Assembly: GCA_045654885.1 (NCBI GenBank) | Contig: JAZOOF010000010.1 | Location: 1-64,000, forward strand | Reading direction: 5' to 3' | DNA length: 64,000 nt | Source of the DNA: HGM04593 sp045654885 | GTDB taxonomy: Bacteria; Bacteroidota; Bacteroidia; Bacteroidales; Bacteroidaceae | In this document: positions 35,020 through 44,681 of the stretch, piece by piece | Numbering within the stretch: position 1 is the first letter of the stretch | How the letters are laid out: each line of letters begins with the position of its first letter | Program-made: the position numbers and the translations under genes | Notes under the pieces: generated by a model | The model's input: the letters and a program-made list of their open reading frames with translations, nothing else | Databases searched by the model: none | What the model was told of the DNA's origin: nothing

Positions 35020-35631
35020 ATGAAAAATTTCACACAGATGAGCTGGCCCATTTTCAACGAGGCCATTGCCGACTACCACAAGACAGACAACGTTGACACA
35101 CCCATAAACAACCCCTATCCGGTTAAGAGCATAGAGTACTATCTCTACCTCAAGTGCTGGATAGACACAGTGCAGTGGCACTTCGAGGACATCATCCGCA
35201 ACCCGGAGATAGACCCCGTAGAGGCACTCACGCTCAAGCGTCGCATAGACAAGTCCAACCAGGACCGCACCGACCTTGTGGAACTCATCGACAGCTACTT
35301 CCTCGACCTGTATAAGGATGTAACCCCACTTGAGGGCGCAACCATCAACACCGAAAGCCCCGCATGGGCCGTCGACCGCTACTCTATCCTCTCGCTCAAG
35401 ATATACCACATGCAGGAGGAGGTGAAGCGCACCGATGTCGATGAGGAGCACCGCGCAAAATGCCAGGCAAAGCTCGATGTCCTCAACGAGCAGTACAAGG
35501 ACATGACAACATCAATAGGGCAGTTGCTCGACGACATTGCAGCCGGACGCAAGTACATGAAAGTGTACCGCCAGATGAAGATGTACAACGACCCTGCGCT
35601 CAACCCCGTTCTCTATGGACAGAAGAAGTGA
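35020..35631 (+). CDS. DUF4254 family protein
   Basis: 203 residues from the ATG at 35020, chosen because MKNFTQMSWPIFNEAIADYH fits the family N-terminus and the promoter lies just upstream. Mostly helical and soluble; HKTDNVDTPINNPYPV is the conserved opening. Function unknown. The family is often found next to glycosyltransferase family 9 genes, as here: the next gene starts 17 bases before this one ends, so the two products probably act together in envelope glycan synthesis. Confidence 0.85.
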   Translation: MKNFTQMSWPIFNEAIADYHKTDNVDTPINNPYPVKSIEYYLYLKCWIDTVQWHFEDIIRNPEIDPVEALTLKRRIDKSNQDRTDLVELIDSYFLDLYKDVTPLEGATINTESPAWAVDRYSILSLKIYHMQEEVKRTDVDEEHRAKCQAKLDVLNEQYKDMTTSIGQLLDDIAAGRKYMKVYRQMKMYNDPALNPVLYGQKK

Positions 35632-36682
35632 CAGCGGCAGCAGGACCATACTTATAACACGTTTCTCGGCCGTGGGCGACATAGCAATGACCATACCATT
35701 GCTATACTCGCTCTGCGAGGCCTACCCCACTCACCGCTTTGTCTTCGTGAGCCGTGAGAGGTTCGGGCAGTTCTTCATAGACAAACCCGGCAACCTTCAT
35801 TTCATAGGGGTAAACCTTGACAATTACAAAGGCATACTTGGCCTGTACAGGCTCTACCGCGAACTCTCGGCACAGAAGCCCGACATGTTTGCCGACCTGC
35901 ACGATGTGCTGAGAACAAAAATCCTAAGGACATATTTCAAGCTCTTCGGCCACACAAAAGTGGCAAGCATAGACAAAGGCCGCAAGGAGAAGAAAGAGCT
36001 TACAAGAGCCGGCAACGCCCAAAAGAAGCAGTTGAAAAGCACTTTCGAGCGTTACCGCGATGTCTTCACAAGACTTGGCCTGCCCTTTGAGCCCCGTTTC
36101 ACATCCCTGTTCAAGGAGGGCAAGGGCAACATAGATGATTTTGCAGCAACCATACCCGCAAAAGGCAACGACCGTTGGGTTGGAATAGCCCCGTTTGCCC
36201 GCCACAGCGGCAAGATATACCCGCTGGACAAGATGGAGAAGGTGGTGCAGTTGCTGGCAGGAGAGGAGAATATAAAGCTCTTCTTCTTTGGAAACGGCCC
36301 CGAGGAGGAGAAGACAATAAAGAGTTGGTGCAGCAAGTACCCCAACACTGTATCATTCATCGGGAAAAGCAATTTCAACGGTGAACTGCGCCTCATAAGC
36401 CACCTCGATGCCATGCTCTGCATGGACTCGGCCAACATGCACATGGCCTCGCTCGCCGGTGTGCCGGCAATCTCCATTTGGGGAGCCACATCACCCCTTG
36501 CCGGCTTCCTTGGCTGGCAACAGAGCAAGGATGACTGTGTTGAACTGCCATTGGAGTGCCGCCCATGCTCAATCTTCGGCAACAAGCCCTGCCGTTTCGG
36601 CGACTACCGTTGCATGGAGATAGCACCCGAGGTAGTTGCAAAAAAGATTATAAAGAGGATAACAGACAAACAAGAACAGTAA
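35615..36682 (+). CDS. glycosyltransferase family 9 (heptosyltransferase-like)
   Basis: 355 residues, GT-B fold. ILITRFSAVGDIAMTIPLL at the N-terminus and SAVGDI-type acceptor loop, GIAPFARHSGKIYPLDKM (nucleotide-sugar region), MDSANMHMASLAGVPAISIWGATSP (donor site) and a cysteine-rich tail CRPCSIFGNKPCRFGDYRC are typical of LPS heptosyltransferases. Transfers a sugar, perhaps heptose, to lipid A core or a related glycan; donor not provable. Overlaps DUF4254 and is four bases before the methyltransferase. Confidence 0.88.
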   Translation: MDRRSDSGSRTILITRFSAVGDIAMTIPLLYSLCEAYPTHRFVFVSRERFGQFFIDKPGNLHFIGVNLDNYKGILGLYRLYRELSAQKPDMFADLHDVLRTKILRTYFKLFGHTKVASIDKGRKEKKELTRAGNAQKKQLKSTFERYRDVFTRLGLPFEPRFTSLFKEGKGNIDDFAATIPAKGNDRWVGIAPFARHSGKIYPLDKMEKVVQLLAGEENIKLFFFGNGPEEEKTIKSWCSKYPNTVSFIGKSNFNGELRLISHLDAMLCMDSANMHMASLAGVPAISIWGATSPLAGFLGWQQSKDDCVELPLECRPCSIFGNKPCRFGDYRCMEIAPEVVAKKIIKRITDKQEQ

Positions 36683-36686
36683 AACA

Positions 36687-37427
36687 ATGCAAGCGACAAT
36701 AAACAAAGAGAAAGACCCCATGGGAAGAGCCATTTCCGACTGGTTCCACACAGGGAAAGCAGGCAAACTGAGAGTGCTCTCGTCAATGTTCTACGAGGAC
36801 GAGATACCGGTTGCCACACTGTTCCGCGACTTTGGCGAGATGCCCGTCCAGGAGCAGAAAGCCATTGAACTCTGCCGTGGCAAGGTGCTCGACGTGGGTG
36901 CCGGCAGCGGCTGCCACAGCATCGTCCTCAAGGAACGCGGCATTGAGGCCACAGCCATAGACATATCTGCACTCTCCGTGGAGGTAATGAAGGAGCGAGG
37001 CATTGATGCCCGCAACATAAACTTCTTTGACGAGACATTCACCGAGAAGTTCGACACCATTCTGCTGGCAATGAACGGAATAGGCATTGTTGGAAAGATA
37101 GAGCGCCTGCCGATGTTCTTCCGCAGCATAAAGCGCCTTCTTGCGCCCGGCGGGCAGGTACTGCTCGACTCGTCGGACATAAGATATGTCTTCATGGACG
37201 AGGATGGCGGCATGGACATTGACCTTGCGGCCGGCTATTATGGCGAAATAGACTATAAGATGCGCTACAAAAACATCACCGGCACACCGTTCGACTGGCT
37301 ATACATAGACTTTGACACCCTACAGATGTATGCCGAGGAGCACGGCTTCACTTGCGAGAAGTGCATCGACGGCGAGCATTACGATTACCTTGCACGCCTC
37401 ACCGTCAGCGGTAGCATCACCGAGTGA
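36687..37427 (+). CDS. class I SAM-dependent methyltransferase
   Basis: 246 residues. SAM-binding motif I VLDVGAGSGCHSIVLKE at about 66-82, acidic loop EATAIDIS, then a motif-IV-like DTILLAMNGIGIVG. Substrate unknown; the operon suggests an envelope sugar or lipid, or tailoring of the glycan made by the adjacent GT9. Ends at a bidirectional terminator shared with the pilus operon. Confidence 0.85.
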   Translation: MQATINKEKDPMGRAISDWFHTGKAGKLRVLSSMFYEDEIPVATLFRDFGEMPVQEQKAIELCRGKVLDVGAGSGCHSIVLKERGIEATAIDISALSVEVMKERGIDARNINFFDETFTEKFDTILLAMNGIGIVGKIERLPMFFRSIKRLLAPGGQVLLDSSDIRYVFMDEDGGMDIDLAAGYYGEIDYKMRYKNITGTPFDWLYIDFDTLQMYAEEHGFTCEKCIDGEHYDYLARLTVSGSITE

Positions 37428-37447
37428 TTAAAGCCATGAGCATAAAC

Positions 37448-37482
37448 AAAATAGGATTGCGCCGTCGGCGCAATCCTATTTT
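37448..37482. terminator. bidirectional terminator, methyltransferase/pilus operon
   Basis: Seventeen-base perfect stem (37448-37464 with 37466-37482; core GGATTGCGCCG / CGGCGCAATCC) with A runs on one side and T runs on the other, so it can work on both strands. Ends the pilus operon. Confidence 0.9.
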
Positions 37483-37508
37483 ATTTATACCGTATCAGGC
37501 TTATGCCG

Positions 37509-39680
37509 TCAGTTCACCTCAACAAAAGTTATTGTATTGCCCGACAGCAATTCGCTCAATTTACACTCGGCACGGAATGTCTTCTCATTAGACCAGCTAT
37601 AAGACAAGCTGTTCCAATTGCTTGAAACTCCTGTACACTCCTTGTCGGTAAACTCGAACCTCACTGTTGAATTCTCGCCACATCCCTCCGGAAGTCCACT
37701 TAAATAGACGTCCGTAACACTGGTCTCATCTATAACAATGTTACCCACACTTTTACCATCCACTGTTACCGTCACTGTTTCCTTATCGCCGTTATGCAAC
37801 CTCTGAGGATAGACATCTACTGTAGTGTTTCCCCAGTTCCAGTACGTGTATCTATTATAAGGAACACTGACATTATGTCCCACGGCAATAGACAATCCGA
37901 GTTTGTTTTTCAGTTCGTCCATACCCCTGTCGAAGTAGTCATTGTCCACATACACCATTGTGGCATTCTGTGAACAGTTGGTAAGGAAATTGCATACAAA
38001 TGATACCCTACCGTCGCTCTCCTTTGTCGCATTTTCATACTCCTCGAGTGAGAGTTCCTTCACAAACCCGTACTTTCCGTCACGCACCTCGGTAGATATG
38101 TTCATGCCGGCAACGGGATAGAGCGTATTCTCCTCACTGCTTATGAAGAAGCGCAACGGGAAGAGTGACACCGGAATACCGCTGGGTATCGTCACCTTTA
38201 CATCCACTTGCTCGTTCTGCATCGAGGCCACCTCTTCGGGTATAAGCTCCACGGTCATCGTGTAGGGAACACGCAACACAATCTCAATCTGTCGTTGCAA
38301 TCCACCGGCAGCGAATGTTATCGTCTGGCTCTGTGCTATAGGCGATGGCGCTTTTGGAGTGACAGTAACCTTACGCCACCCATTATAAGGCTCGGCACTC
38401 TCGTCGTTCCCGGCGATTGCCGCCTGCGATTCGAGCACATTGCCCGCCGGAGCAGAGACAACCACATCGGCATTTCTGACTGTGCCGTTCTGTATATCGG
38501 GAATATATTTGTAATATACATCCACTGCACTCTTTTTTGTAAGCACAAGATAGGTGGTAGAGACAAACAGACGGCCTACACCATCCGATATATTGGTGTA
38601 CTCCTTTGCCACAGCGTCACCACCGATGTTGTTGCTTGCCGGTTGCCTGATAGCCTCCTGTGGAGTCTCATAACCGCCGCCGCTCACAGAGTTTACATTC
38701 ATCTCGAAGATGAAGTTGCGCAGAAGATTATAGTAGACATTGGCACCGGTCTCACTGTCATAATATACGAAATCGAGCTTGTAGTAAGTCTCGTCGCCAC
38801 CCTTGAAACGTCCCCTCAAAAGCATGCCGGTAGGTGTTGCAGCCCTTCGGTTGCTTCTTTCATATATGTATGATACCGGTATCGTTCCATCCTGTGCGGG
38901 AACAATCCACTTAAATTCGGTACTCAACAGCGTACCGTCATCATATGGCTCGTTGCCTTCGTATCCCTGTCCCTTGTAAATATCGTCGTATGTACGGCAC
39001 GAATAGTTCCCGTCCTCGCCACCGACAAAATTGGCAAAAGAGCCCATTGAAGGGTTATAAGGAGCTACCGTTCCCTTTGTGGGAACATTGTACAGGGCAT
39101 AGCCGGTAAACTCAAAGTTCTCCTTTACAGCATCGTTTATCACAAGTTCAATCCTCGCATAGTTTCTGAGCATGGGCACACGCACCAGTTCCCCTTGTGT
39201 CTGTTCGTCAATCATAGGTACATTCACACATGCCCAATAGGTATCGTGGTCGGCACCATCAGTTACAAGGCGCCCTATGAGCTGTCCCTCCTCACCGAAT
39301 CCCATTGTCAAACCGGGATAGTTTCCTATCAGGTGTATGCGCCTTTCATCTGTCGTCTTCGACAGCGACACGCCGAACTCCCAGCATCCGGTCTCGCCGT
39401 TCCACTGTGGCGCGGTATTGTCGGCACGCACGAACTCTTCAAGATAGTACACGCCACCCTCCTCAACAAACACCGCAAGGTAAAGGTCGTCGAACTCCAG
39501 CACCGGCTCGGCAAAGGAGCGTGTGGCAACCGCCTCCGCACCCGGCAGGCAAAGCCCTACACGCAGGGCCACCTTGCCATCCTCAGCTTCAGGCCATTCA
39601 AAATCCCTTTCATTGCAACCTGCAATGAGCACAAAGGCAAACAGCGAATATATAATGTATAGAATACGTCTCATAATCAA
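37509..39680 (-). CDS. type V pilus accessory lipoprotein (DUF4906-like)
   Basis: 723 residues. Lipoprotein signal with Cys22 (LIAGC). An arginine-containing VATRSF motif at about residue 54 matches the TR(A/S) position seen in the four upstream paralogues, as expected for arginine-protease maturation of FimA-superfamily proteins. The remainder is a long beta-rich ectodomain of unknown detail, probably tip or minor fimbrial subunit, resembling DUF4906 proteins. Last gene of the operon; eight bases after its neighbour. Confidence 0.75.
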   Translation of the reverse strand: MIMRRILYIIYSLFAFVLIAGCNERDFEWPEAEDGKVALRVGLCLPGAEAVATRSFAEPVLEFDDLYLAVFVEEGGVYYLEEFVRADNTAPQWNGETGCWEFGVSLSKTTDERRIHLIGNYPGLTMGFGEEGQLIGRLVTDGADHDTYWACVNVPMIDEQTQGELVRVPMLRNYARIELVINDAVKENFEFTGYALYNVPTKGTVAPYNPSMGSFANFVGGEDGNYSCRTYDDIYKGQGYEGNEPYDDGTLLSTEFKWIVPAQDGTIPVSYIYERSNRRAATPTGMLLRGRFKGGDETYYKLDFVYYDSETGANVYYNLLRNFIFEMNVNSVSGGGYETPQEAIRQPASNNIGGDAVAKEYTNISDGVGRLFVSTTYLVLTKKSAVDVYYKYIPDIQNGTVRNADVVVSAPAGNVLESQAAIAGNDESAEPYNGWRKVTVTPKAPSPIAQSQTITFAAGGLQRQIEIVLRVPYTMTVELIPEEVASMQNEQVDVKVTIPSGIPVSLFPLRFFISSEENTLYPVAGMNISTEVRDGKYGFVKELSLEEYENATKESDGRVSFVCNFLTNCSQNATMVYVDNDYFDRGMDELKNKLGLSIAVGHNVSVPYNRYTYWNWGNTTVDVYPQRLHNGDKETVTVTVDGKSVGNIVIDETSVTDVYLSGLPEGCGENSTVRFEFTDKECTGVSSNWNSLSYSWSNEKTFRAECKLSELLSGNTITFVEVN

Positions 39681-39688
39681 AGAATCAT

Positions 39689-42085
39689 TTACAGTCCACC
39701 GGCCTTGTCTCCCAAGGTATATGTACTACGGTTACACTTGTCCTGCCAGTACCACACGTCGTAAACACAGCGCACCGAAGCGCTCGTTACACTTCCCGTG
39801 GGAAGCCCCACTGTTCCTTTCTCGGAATTGACCACAACGGCATTGCTGGCACTCCAGTAGCTGACATCATCTCCATAACTGCCGCTAGTACTAACATAAC
39901 CGAACAGAATGGGTATCACTCCTTTGGCCGAAAGACCTACAAGATACTCCACCTCGGCCTGTGTGGGCACTCGCCATCGCCCGGCCGGATATCCGTCCTC
40001 CTGGTAAGTGGCGCATCTGCGCTCCGCATTTTCTTTTGACACATCGGATGTCACACCATAGGACGACGCAATCATAAAACGCGGCGAAATCATTCTCTCC
40101 GTCCTGCTGCCATCCTCGGTAGGGTGATAGTATTTCAGACTGCGATTGTTGGTGTCGCCACTGTACTTCATGGTAGGCTTGTTTGTTGCAAGTCTTGCAT
40201 TATTATTGTTCCATGTAAGGTTGTCTACATCGACTGTACGCGGGTCACCTATGATGTATTCGTCCGTAACAAGGGACGTTACAGAGATAATATATCGGTT
40301 AGGATTCTTGTTGCCGGCATTGGAGGAGATACCGTTGGCCGAACCGAACATTGTTCCACCGTCGTTGACATATACATATCCCTTATTGCTGTTATAGTTG
40401 TTGGGGCTGTCCGCATAATTCGAGTTCAGCTCATCCACAACAAGAATCATGGGATTCTGCACCACCTTGATGTCGTCGTTATAACGGGTATCGCCGTCAT
40501 GGTGCACATTGAACGTTATGGTGTACTGCGTGTAATCGGCATCGGCACTCATGTCATTGAGCAAGGCATGCTCCACATATATATAACTGTGGTCCTCGCC
40601 GTCACTGCTCTCCGCATTGTGCACCCTCAACCTCAAAGGCCTTGCGCCCAACCTGTTCTTGGAGTCGCTGCTACTGCTCACCTCATATATTATATCACCG
40701 TTTGCATCAACTGTGTACGAAGGCGTTGCCACACTCGCAATGGTCTTCACCTGGGCTGCGGTCCCGCTTGTATCATTCCATTTGACAACAATATCGGATA
40801 TTTTCACCGGGTGACTGCTGAAGAGCGGTATCTCGCAGTTCTCACGATTGTGCAGGGTAACGTCTGTCTCGTCCACCACAAGATACCTCAGATTGTTGAG
40901 GTCGGCTTCAGTCTCGGTCTCCACATTGGTAAGATCCCTAATCATTCCCCAGTCGAGAATCACATAACTGCTTGGCAACAACACCAGAGGCGACTCCTCC
41001 TCGGGGCTGCCAAGCACCTTAATCTCCTGATATATCCTGTAATAGGTGTTACGTTTAGTGTATGTACCCGCAGCATTCACATTGGCCTCGTAATAGGTAA
41101 TCATTCTCTCGGCAGGGTTATCCTTCCTGGTCCACTCCACCACAAGCATGAAGTGCGTACGCGAGTTCTCGTCATTCTCCCAATTTGTAGGGTAGGTATA
41201 GAACGGTACGCGTGTCGTCAGCCCCCCGTCGCCGGTCTCATTATCGATGCTCACCGCATTAAGGTTGAATATATCCCTGTCACTATCGGCCTTGTATATG
41301 TATTCTGTAGGTGTAGTTCCCAATTTAGTGCGGCAGCTTCCTCGTCTCAGCGACAGGCGTATGCTCGACTTGTCGGAGCGCCATGCCACACCATACTCAT
41401 CGGTAACCTCGTCGGCCACACCTTTTATCACAAGGCTAATCTTCGATGCCACACGCTCCACCTTCACTGTACCCGACAGCGACAGGTCGCTGCGGGAAAT
41501 GGAAGCCCATCCCTCCATCACGAAACTCTCCTGAACGGCAGGGCTGTACGCACCGTCGGCATTGTCAACCTCTATTTTACTGAACCCGTCGGCATATAGC
41601 ACAGTGTTCTCTTTGAGCGAAGCCACGCTCATATCATCGGCAGGCAACATGTTGTCGCCGTTTGCGGCCACAGGACGGTTAGCTATCACATAAGCATCGC
41701 AAGCAGTATCGGTATCCTTAGGGAAAAGAGCCTTGAAATTGCTTATTGGCAATGCCACGGTCAGTTCAGCAGTGTGTGTGGCAGGGTCGTAGTTGCTTAC
41801 CTGTATAGCTTTTTCTACATACAAAGGCTGCTCGCCAGCCTCAACACCTCCCGACTTGTAGAGAAAGAGGTCGACGCTCTTTATGACATTCTCGTTAAGT
41901 TCGTCAACACCCGTATCCGTAGCCCTTGTACCGCTCTTTGTGGTGCGCCCCAACTGCAATGTCAGTTTCACAGTCATATCATCGCCCGACTGTACGGGGT
42001 CACCCTCCACACACGAAGAGAAGATTCCCATGCACAGAAGAAGCATTGAAGCCAATATATATATATAACTCCTTGTCATAGACAC
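39689..42085 (-). CDS. type V pilus tip-like lipoprotein with FISUMP/Lcl-like C-terminus
   Basis: 798 residues. Lipobox Cys25 (IFSSC), TR motif SGTRATD at residue 54. N-terminal 300 residues look like a fimbrillin (pilin-type beta domain); the C-terminal about 130 residues carry GRWRVPTQAEVEYL, YWSASNAV and VRCVYD, the pattern of Fibrobacter-major-paralogous/Lcl C-terminal adhesin-like domains. That combination fits a tip adhesin. Its ATG shares a base with the stop of the upstream fimbrillin gene (TAATG). Confidence 0.78.
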   Translation of the reverse strand: MSMTRSYIYILASMLLLCMGIFSSCVEGDPVQSGDDMTVKLTLQLGRTTKSGTRATDTGVDELNENVIKSVDLFLYKSGGVEAGEQPLYVEKAIQVSNYDPATHTAELTVALPISNFKALFPKDTDTACDAYVIANRPVAANGDNMLPADDMSVASLKENTVLYADGFSKIEVDNADGAYSPAVQESFVMEGWASISRSDLSLSGTVKVERVASKISLVIKGVADEVTDEYGVAWRSDKSSIRLSLRRGSCRTKLGTTPTEYIYKADSDRDIFNLNAVSIDNETGDGGLTTRVPFYTYPTNWENDENSRTHFMLVVEWTRKDNPAERMITYYEANVNAAGTYTKRNTYYRIYQEIKVLGSPEEESPLVLLPSSYVILDWGMIRDLTNVETETEADLNNLRYLVVDETDVTLHNRENCEIPLFSSHPVKISDIVVKWNDTSGTAAQVKTIASVATPSYTVDANGDIIYEVSSSSDSKNRLGARPLRLRVHNAESSDGEDHSYIYVEHALLNDMSADADYTQYTITFNVHHDGDTRYNDDIKVVQNPMILVVDELNSNYADSPNNYNSNKGYVYVNDGGTMFGSANGISSNAGNKNPNRYIISVTSLVTDEYIIGDPRTVDVDNLTWNNNNARLATNKPTMKYSGDTNNRSLKYYHPTEDGSRTERMISPRFMIASSYGVTSDVSKENAERRCATYQEDGYPAGRWRVPTQAEVEYLVGLSAKGVIPILFGYVSTSGSYGDDVSYWSASNAVVVNSEKGTVGLPTGSVTSASVRCVYDVWYWQDKCNRSTYTLGDKAGGL

Positions 42086-43635
42086 TATTTATTGATATTC
42101 TGTACTATTACATAATTCCTGTTACCGCTCAAGGCAGTAAGGATATCCACAGGAAGTATCATACCGTTTGCCTGAACCACAAACATCAGCTCGGCCTCGT
42201 TACTCACCGAGGTAAGGTTGTCCTTTGTTGCATGCACGCGCAGCGTCACCTCCTCGCCCACGGCACCGTTGTTCTTTAGGTTGCCATCTGCATCGCGCAA
42301 CTCAAATGCGCCCGGGTCGCCGTTCTTCGTGCGGAAGATTGCAAACCATGTACCGCCAAGCGGACTGGATATCTTGAACTTGAACTCGGCGGGTTGCGAA
42401 ATGTCGCCCAAAAGCACCACCTTGTCATCGTCAATTATCTCATATGTACCGTTGGTCCATGCTATGCGGTCCTCGCGGTCAACGGCAACAGTGCTGCTGA
42501 ATTCATTGGTAAACTCCACGAGTTCCCAAGGCTGCACCTCGGCCACCAGCTCAACCGTGCCGCCCGGCTCAATCACAAGCCTGTACTTTATATTTTTGTT
42601 TATGCCCCACTTGGCAATGCCGGCTGCATGCACGGGAACAGTAACCGTGTGCGTCGTAATCTTTGTTGTTCCGGCTGTAGTTGTGCTGAGCCTGTATTCC
42701 ATTGTCAGTGTCTGCACGAACTCGCTCTCGCCATCGCGGTACAGCAACTGCGGCATCACATAGAGCGCATCGTCAATCTCCCTTTCATCGGTATCGGCAA
42801 GATGTAACGAAGCATTGTTCACCTCAATGCCGGAGAGATACCCGCTGTCATACACAGCACCTGCAGGGAACTCCTTGGTGTTCCATACCTCATCGTCATT
42901 GCTGAACCAATTGTTGGCCGCGCCTGCAGCAACGACATCGGTATATCCCGTCTCGCCGCCATGTGTAAACTGTACATCACCCTTGCATCTTACATTGTCG
43001 AGCCTTATCGACACTACATCCACGCTCCAGGCAGTAGCACCGTCCTGCACTGTAGAGAGCCTCACCGTAAAGCCCAGTTTGGTTGTCGCATGGCGGAACA
43101 GAAGAGGAACACGCCCGCCGGGGAAATCCTCGTAACCTCCAATGCGTTCATCCGAGAACATGTGGTCGGTGCGCCCGTCCAGCGTGCCGCTGTACGAATA
43201 GCCGCCATATGGTTCCTGCGGCACCGTCACCTCCAGCGCTGCAACCGCAGGGTCACTCACATAAGGAGAATAGGCAGCAAAGTGCGAATCTCCCCTCATC
43301 CAGTAGTATGACTTCTCTGTTGTGCACACATTACCGTCGAACAGCACCCTAACATTGTCCATGAACATGCTGCCACGGCCGAGGGCAGTCTCGCAGTCGG
43401 GGCTGTAAAGCGAGGCAAAAACACCGAACTCCGTACCCGCGTAATCCATCACATCGCCCGTTGCCCTTGTAACATCAGCAGCCCCGAACTCAAAGCCTAA
43501 AGGCACATCGTTCTGCAGCACCTCGCCATTCTCGTCGTCGCACGACGATAGCAGCGGCAAAGCACAGAGAAGGCACATAAGCAATAGTCCAGTGCAGCGT
43601 GACAGTGTCATATAGCGGTCAGTTTTCATAATCAT
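42085..43635 (-). CDS. fimbrillin-family lipoprotein
   Basis: 516 residues. Signal peptide with lipobox LLSSC (Cys32); TR motif ADVTRATGD at residue 57. Two-domain fimbrillin-like body (SYYWMRGDSHFAAYSPY, then RVPLLFRHATTKLGFTV), which matches the layout of Bacteroidales fimbrillin-like proteins. The C-terminal 100 residues add an Ig-like domain. Probably an accessory (minor) shaft subunit. Confidence 0.8.
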   Translation of the reverse strand: MIMKTDRYMTLSRCTGLLLMCLLCALPLLSSCDDENGEVLQNDVPLGFEFGAADVTRATGDVMDYAGTEFGVFASLYSPDCETALGRGSMFMDNVRVLFDGNVCTTEKSYYWMRGDSHFAAYSPYVSDPAVAALEVTVPQEPYGGYSYSGTLDGRTDHMFSDERIGGYEDFPGGRVPLLFRHATTKLGFTVRLSTVQDGATAWSVDVVSIRLDNVRCKGDVQFTHGGETGYTDVVAAGAANNWFSNDDEVWNTKEFPAGAVYDSGYLSGIEVNNASLHLADTDEREIDDALYVMPQLLYRDGESEFVQTLTMEYRLSTTTAGTTKITTHTVTVPVHAAGIAKWGINKNIKYRLVIEPGGTVELVAEVQPWELVEFTNEFSSTVAVDREDRIAWTNGTYEIIDDDKVVLLGDISQPAEFKFKISSPLGGTWFAIFRTKNGDPGAFELRDADGNLKNNGAVGEEVTLRVHATKDNLTSVSNEAELMFVVQANGMILPVDILTALSGNRNYVIVQNINK

Positions 43636-43662
43636 TCATTTATTTCTGTGGCACAAAGGCCA

Positions 43663-44577
43663 TCATTTGATATCGAATCTCTTGAGCACTTCGCTGTCGG
43701 TGTAGGCCGACGATGCCGTAAGGTTCAACACATACTTGACATATTTGCCGGCGCTCCACAAGTCCTCAAACCCGGGAACCTCTATCCTGCGCTCCTGCAC
43801 CACAGTGTTACCCTCCTTGTCTATAACATCTACAAGAAGCACCACCTTGCAGTCCATTCTCTGCCCCATCAGCATTTTGGCACCCACACTCTTGGCCACA
43901 CGTCCGGCCACTACAGGCTCGCTACAGAACTCCACGCACATGCACTCGTTGTCCAACTCCCAGTGTGGGATTGGCAGCGATGCAAAACTGCCCTTGTATT
44001 TCACGTTGCCGAGAGTGAGGCTTTTTACTATTATGGTGCTGTCCGACACCGAACGCACACAGAACTCCACCTTTGACAACGCATGCACGAAAGGCAGCAC
44101 AATGCGCCCTTGTGTGTTGTAGGCAGCGCAATCGGCAATTGGGCCGGCGAACATGGGATGTATGCCCGATGTGGCATCGAAATTCTCTATCGTAACACCG
44201 TCCCTCAACGAGAAGCCCGATGCGATGCCCCGCGGTGCAACCGCAAAACATGTAAGGCTGTTTTCCTGGGGCCACTCAAGTGCCGGCACAGGCACCCAGT
44301 TCCTGCCATTGAACTCTACGCAACGGTCCTCGGCCAATGGCGCGGCCAAGGCAGCATTGACATTCCAATACTTGCCCTCGGGCAGAGTAAAAGCCCACAC
44401 CGTGAAAGGCTTGTCCGCAGGATACACCCCTTCAACGGCACGCGTACTCGCATTTATTGCCGGGCTGAAGGAGAGCTCAACTGCAGGCGCCTCCGCTTTC
44501 TCTTCCTCGGTACATGCAAAGGCGAGAAAAAGCAAAAGAAGTGTCACAAGGCATTTGGAAAGTGTTTTCATATTCAA
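43663..44577 (-). CDS. fimbrillin-family lipoprotein
   Basis: 304 residues. Lipobox FACT (Cys22), TR motif ASTRAVEG at residue 46. The body has the fimbrillin pattern (WPQENSLTCFAVAP, VLPFVHALSKVEFCV). Short for the family, so perhaps a minor adaptor subunit. A second in-frame ATG two codons in (44571) is equally possible. Follows the main fimbrillin after a stem-loop. Confidence 0.8.
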   Translation of the reverse strand: MNMKTLSKCLVTLLLLFLAFACTEEEKAEAPAVELSFSPAINASTRAVEGVYPADKPFTVWAFTLPEGKYWNVNAALAAPLAEDRCVEFNGRNWVPVPALEWPQENSLTCFAVAPRGIASGFSLRDGVTIENFDATSGIHPMFAGPIADCAAYNTQGRIVLPFVHALSKVEFCVRSVSDSTIIVKSLTLGNVKYKGSFASLPIPHWELDNECMCVEFCSEPVVAGRVAKSVGAKMLMGQRMDCKVVLLVDVIDKEGNTVVQERRIEVPGFEDLWSAGKYVKYVLNLTASSAYTDSEVLKRFDIK

Positions 44578-44645
44578 TGGCTACAAGCCGCTTATTTTTT
44601 TATGGGGAGAGCGACATAAAAAGAGCCGGCAATCCCCGTTTGTGA

Positions 44646-44671
44646 CTATGGAGGGTATCAATCCTCCATAG
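44646..44671 (-). terminator. internal stem-loop after the main fimbrillin gene
   Basis: Nine-base stem CTATGGAGG / CCTCCATAG with an eight-base loop, 10 bases after the stop of the 351-residue fimbrillin. No U run follows on the minus strand. A partial terminator here would let the shaft subunit be made in excess over the minor subunits downstream. Confidence 0.55.
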
Positions 44672-44681
44672 CCTTGAATGA

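Noticed and set aside
40124..41599. 491-codon plus-strand open frame inside the pilus operon
   Set aside because: Lies fully antisense to the 798-residue fimbrial gene and has no family features.
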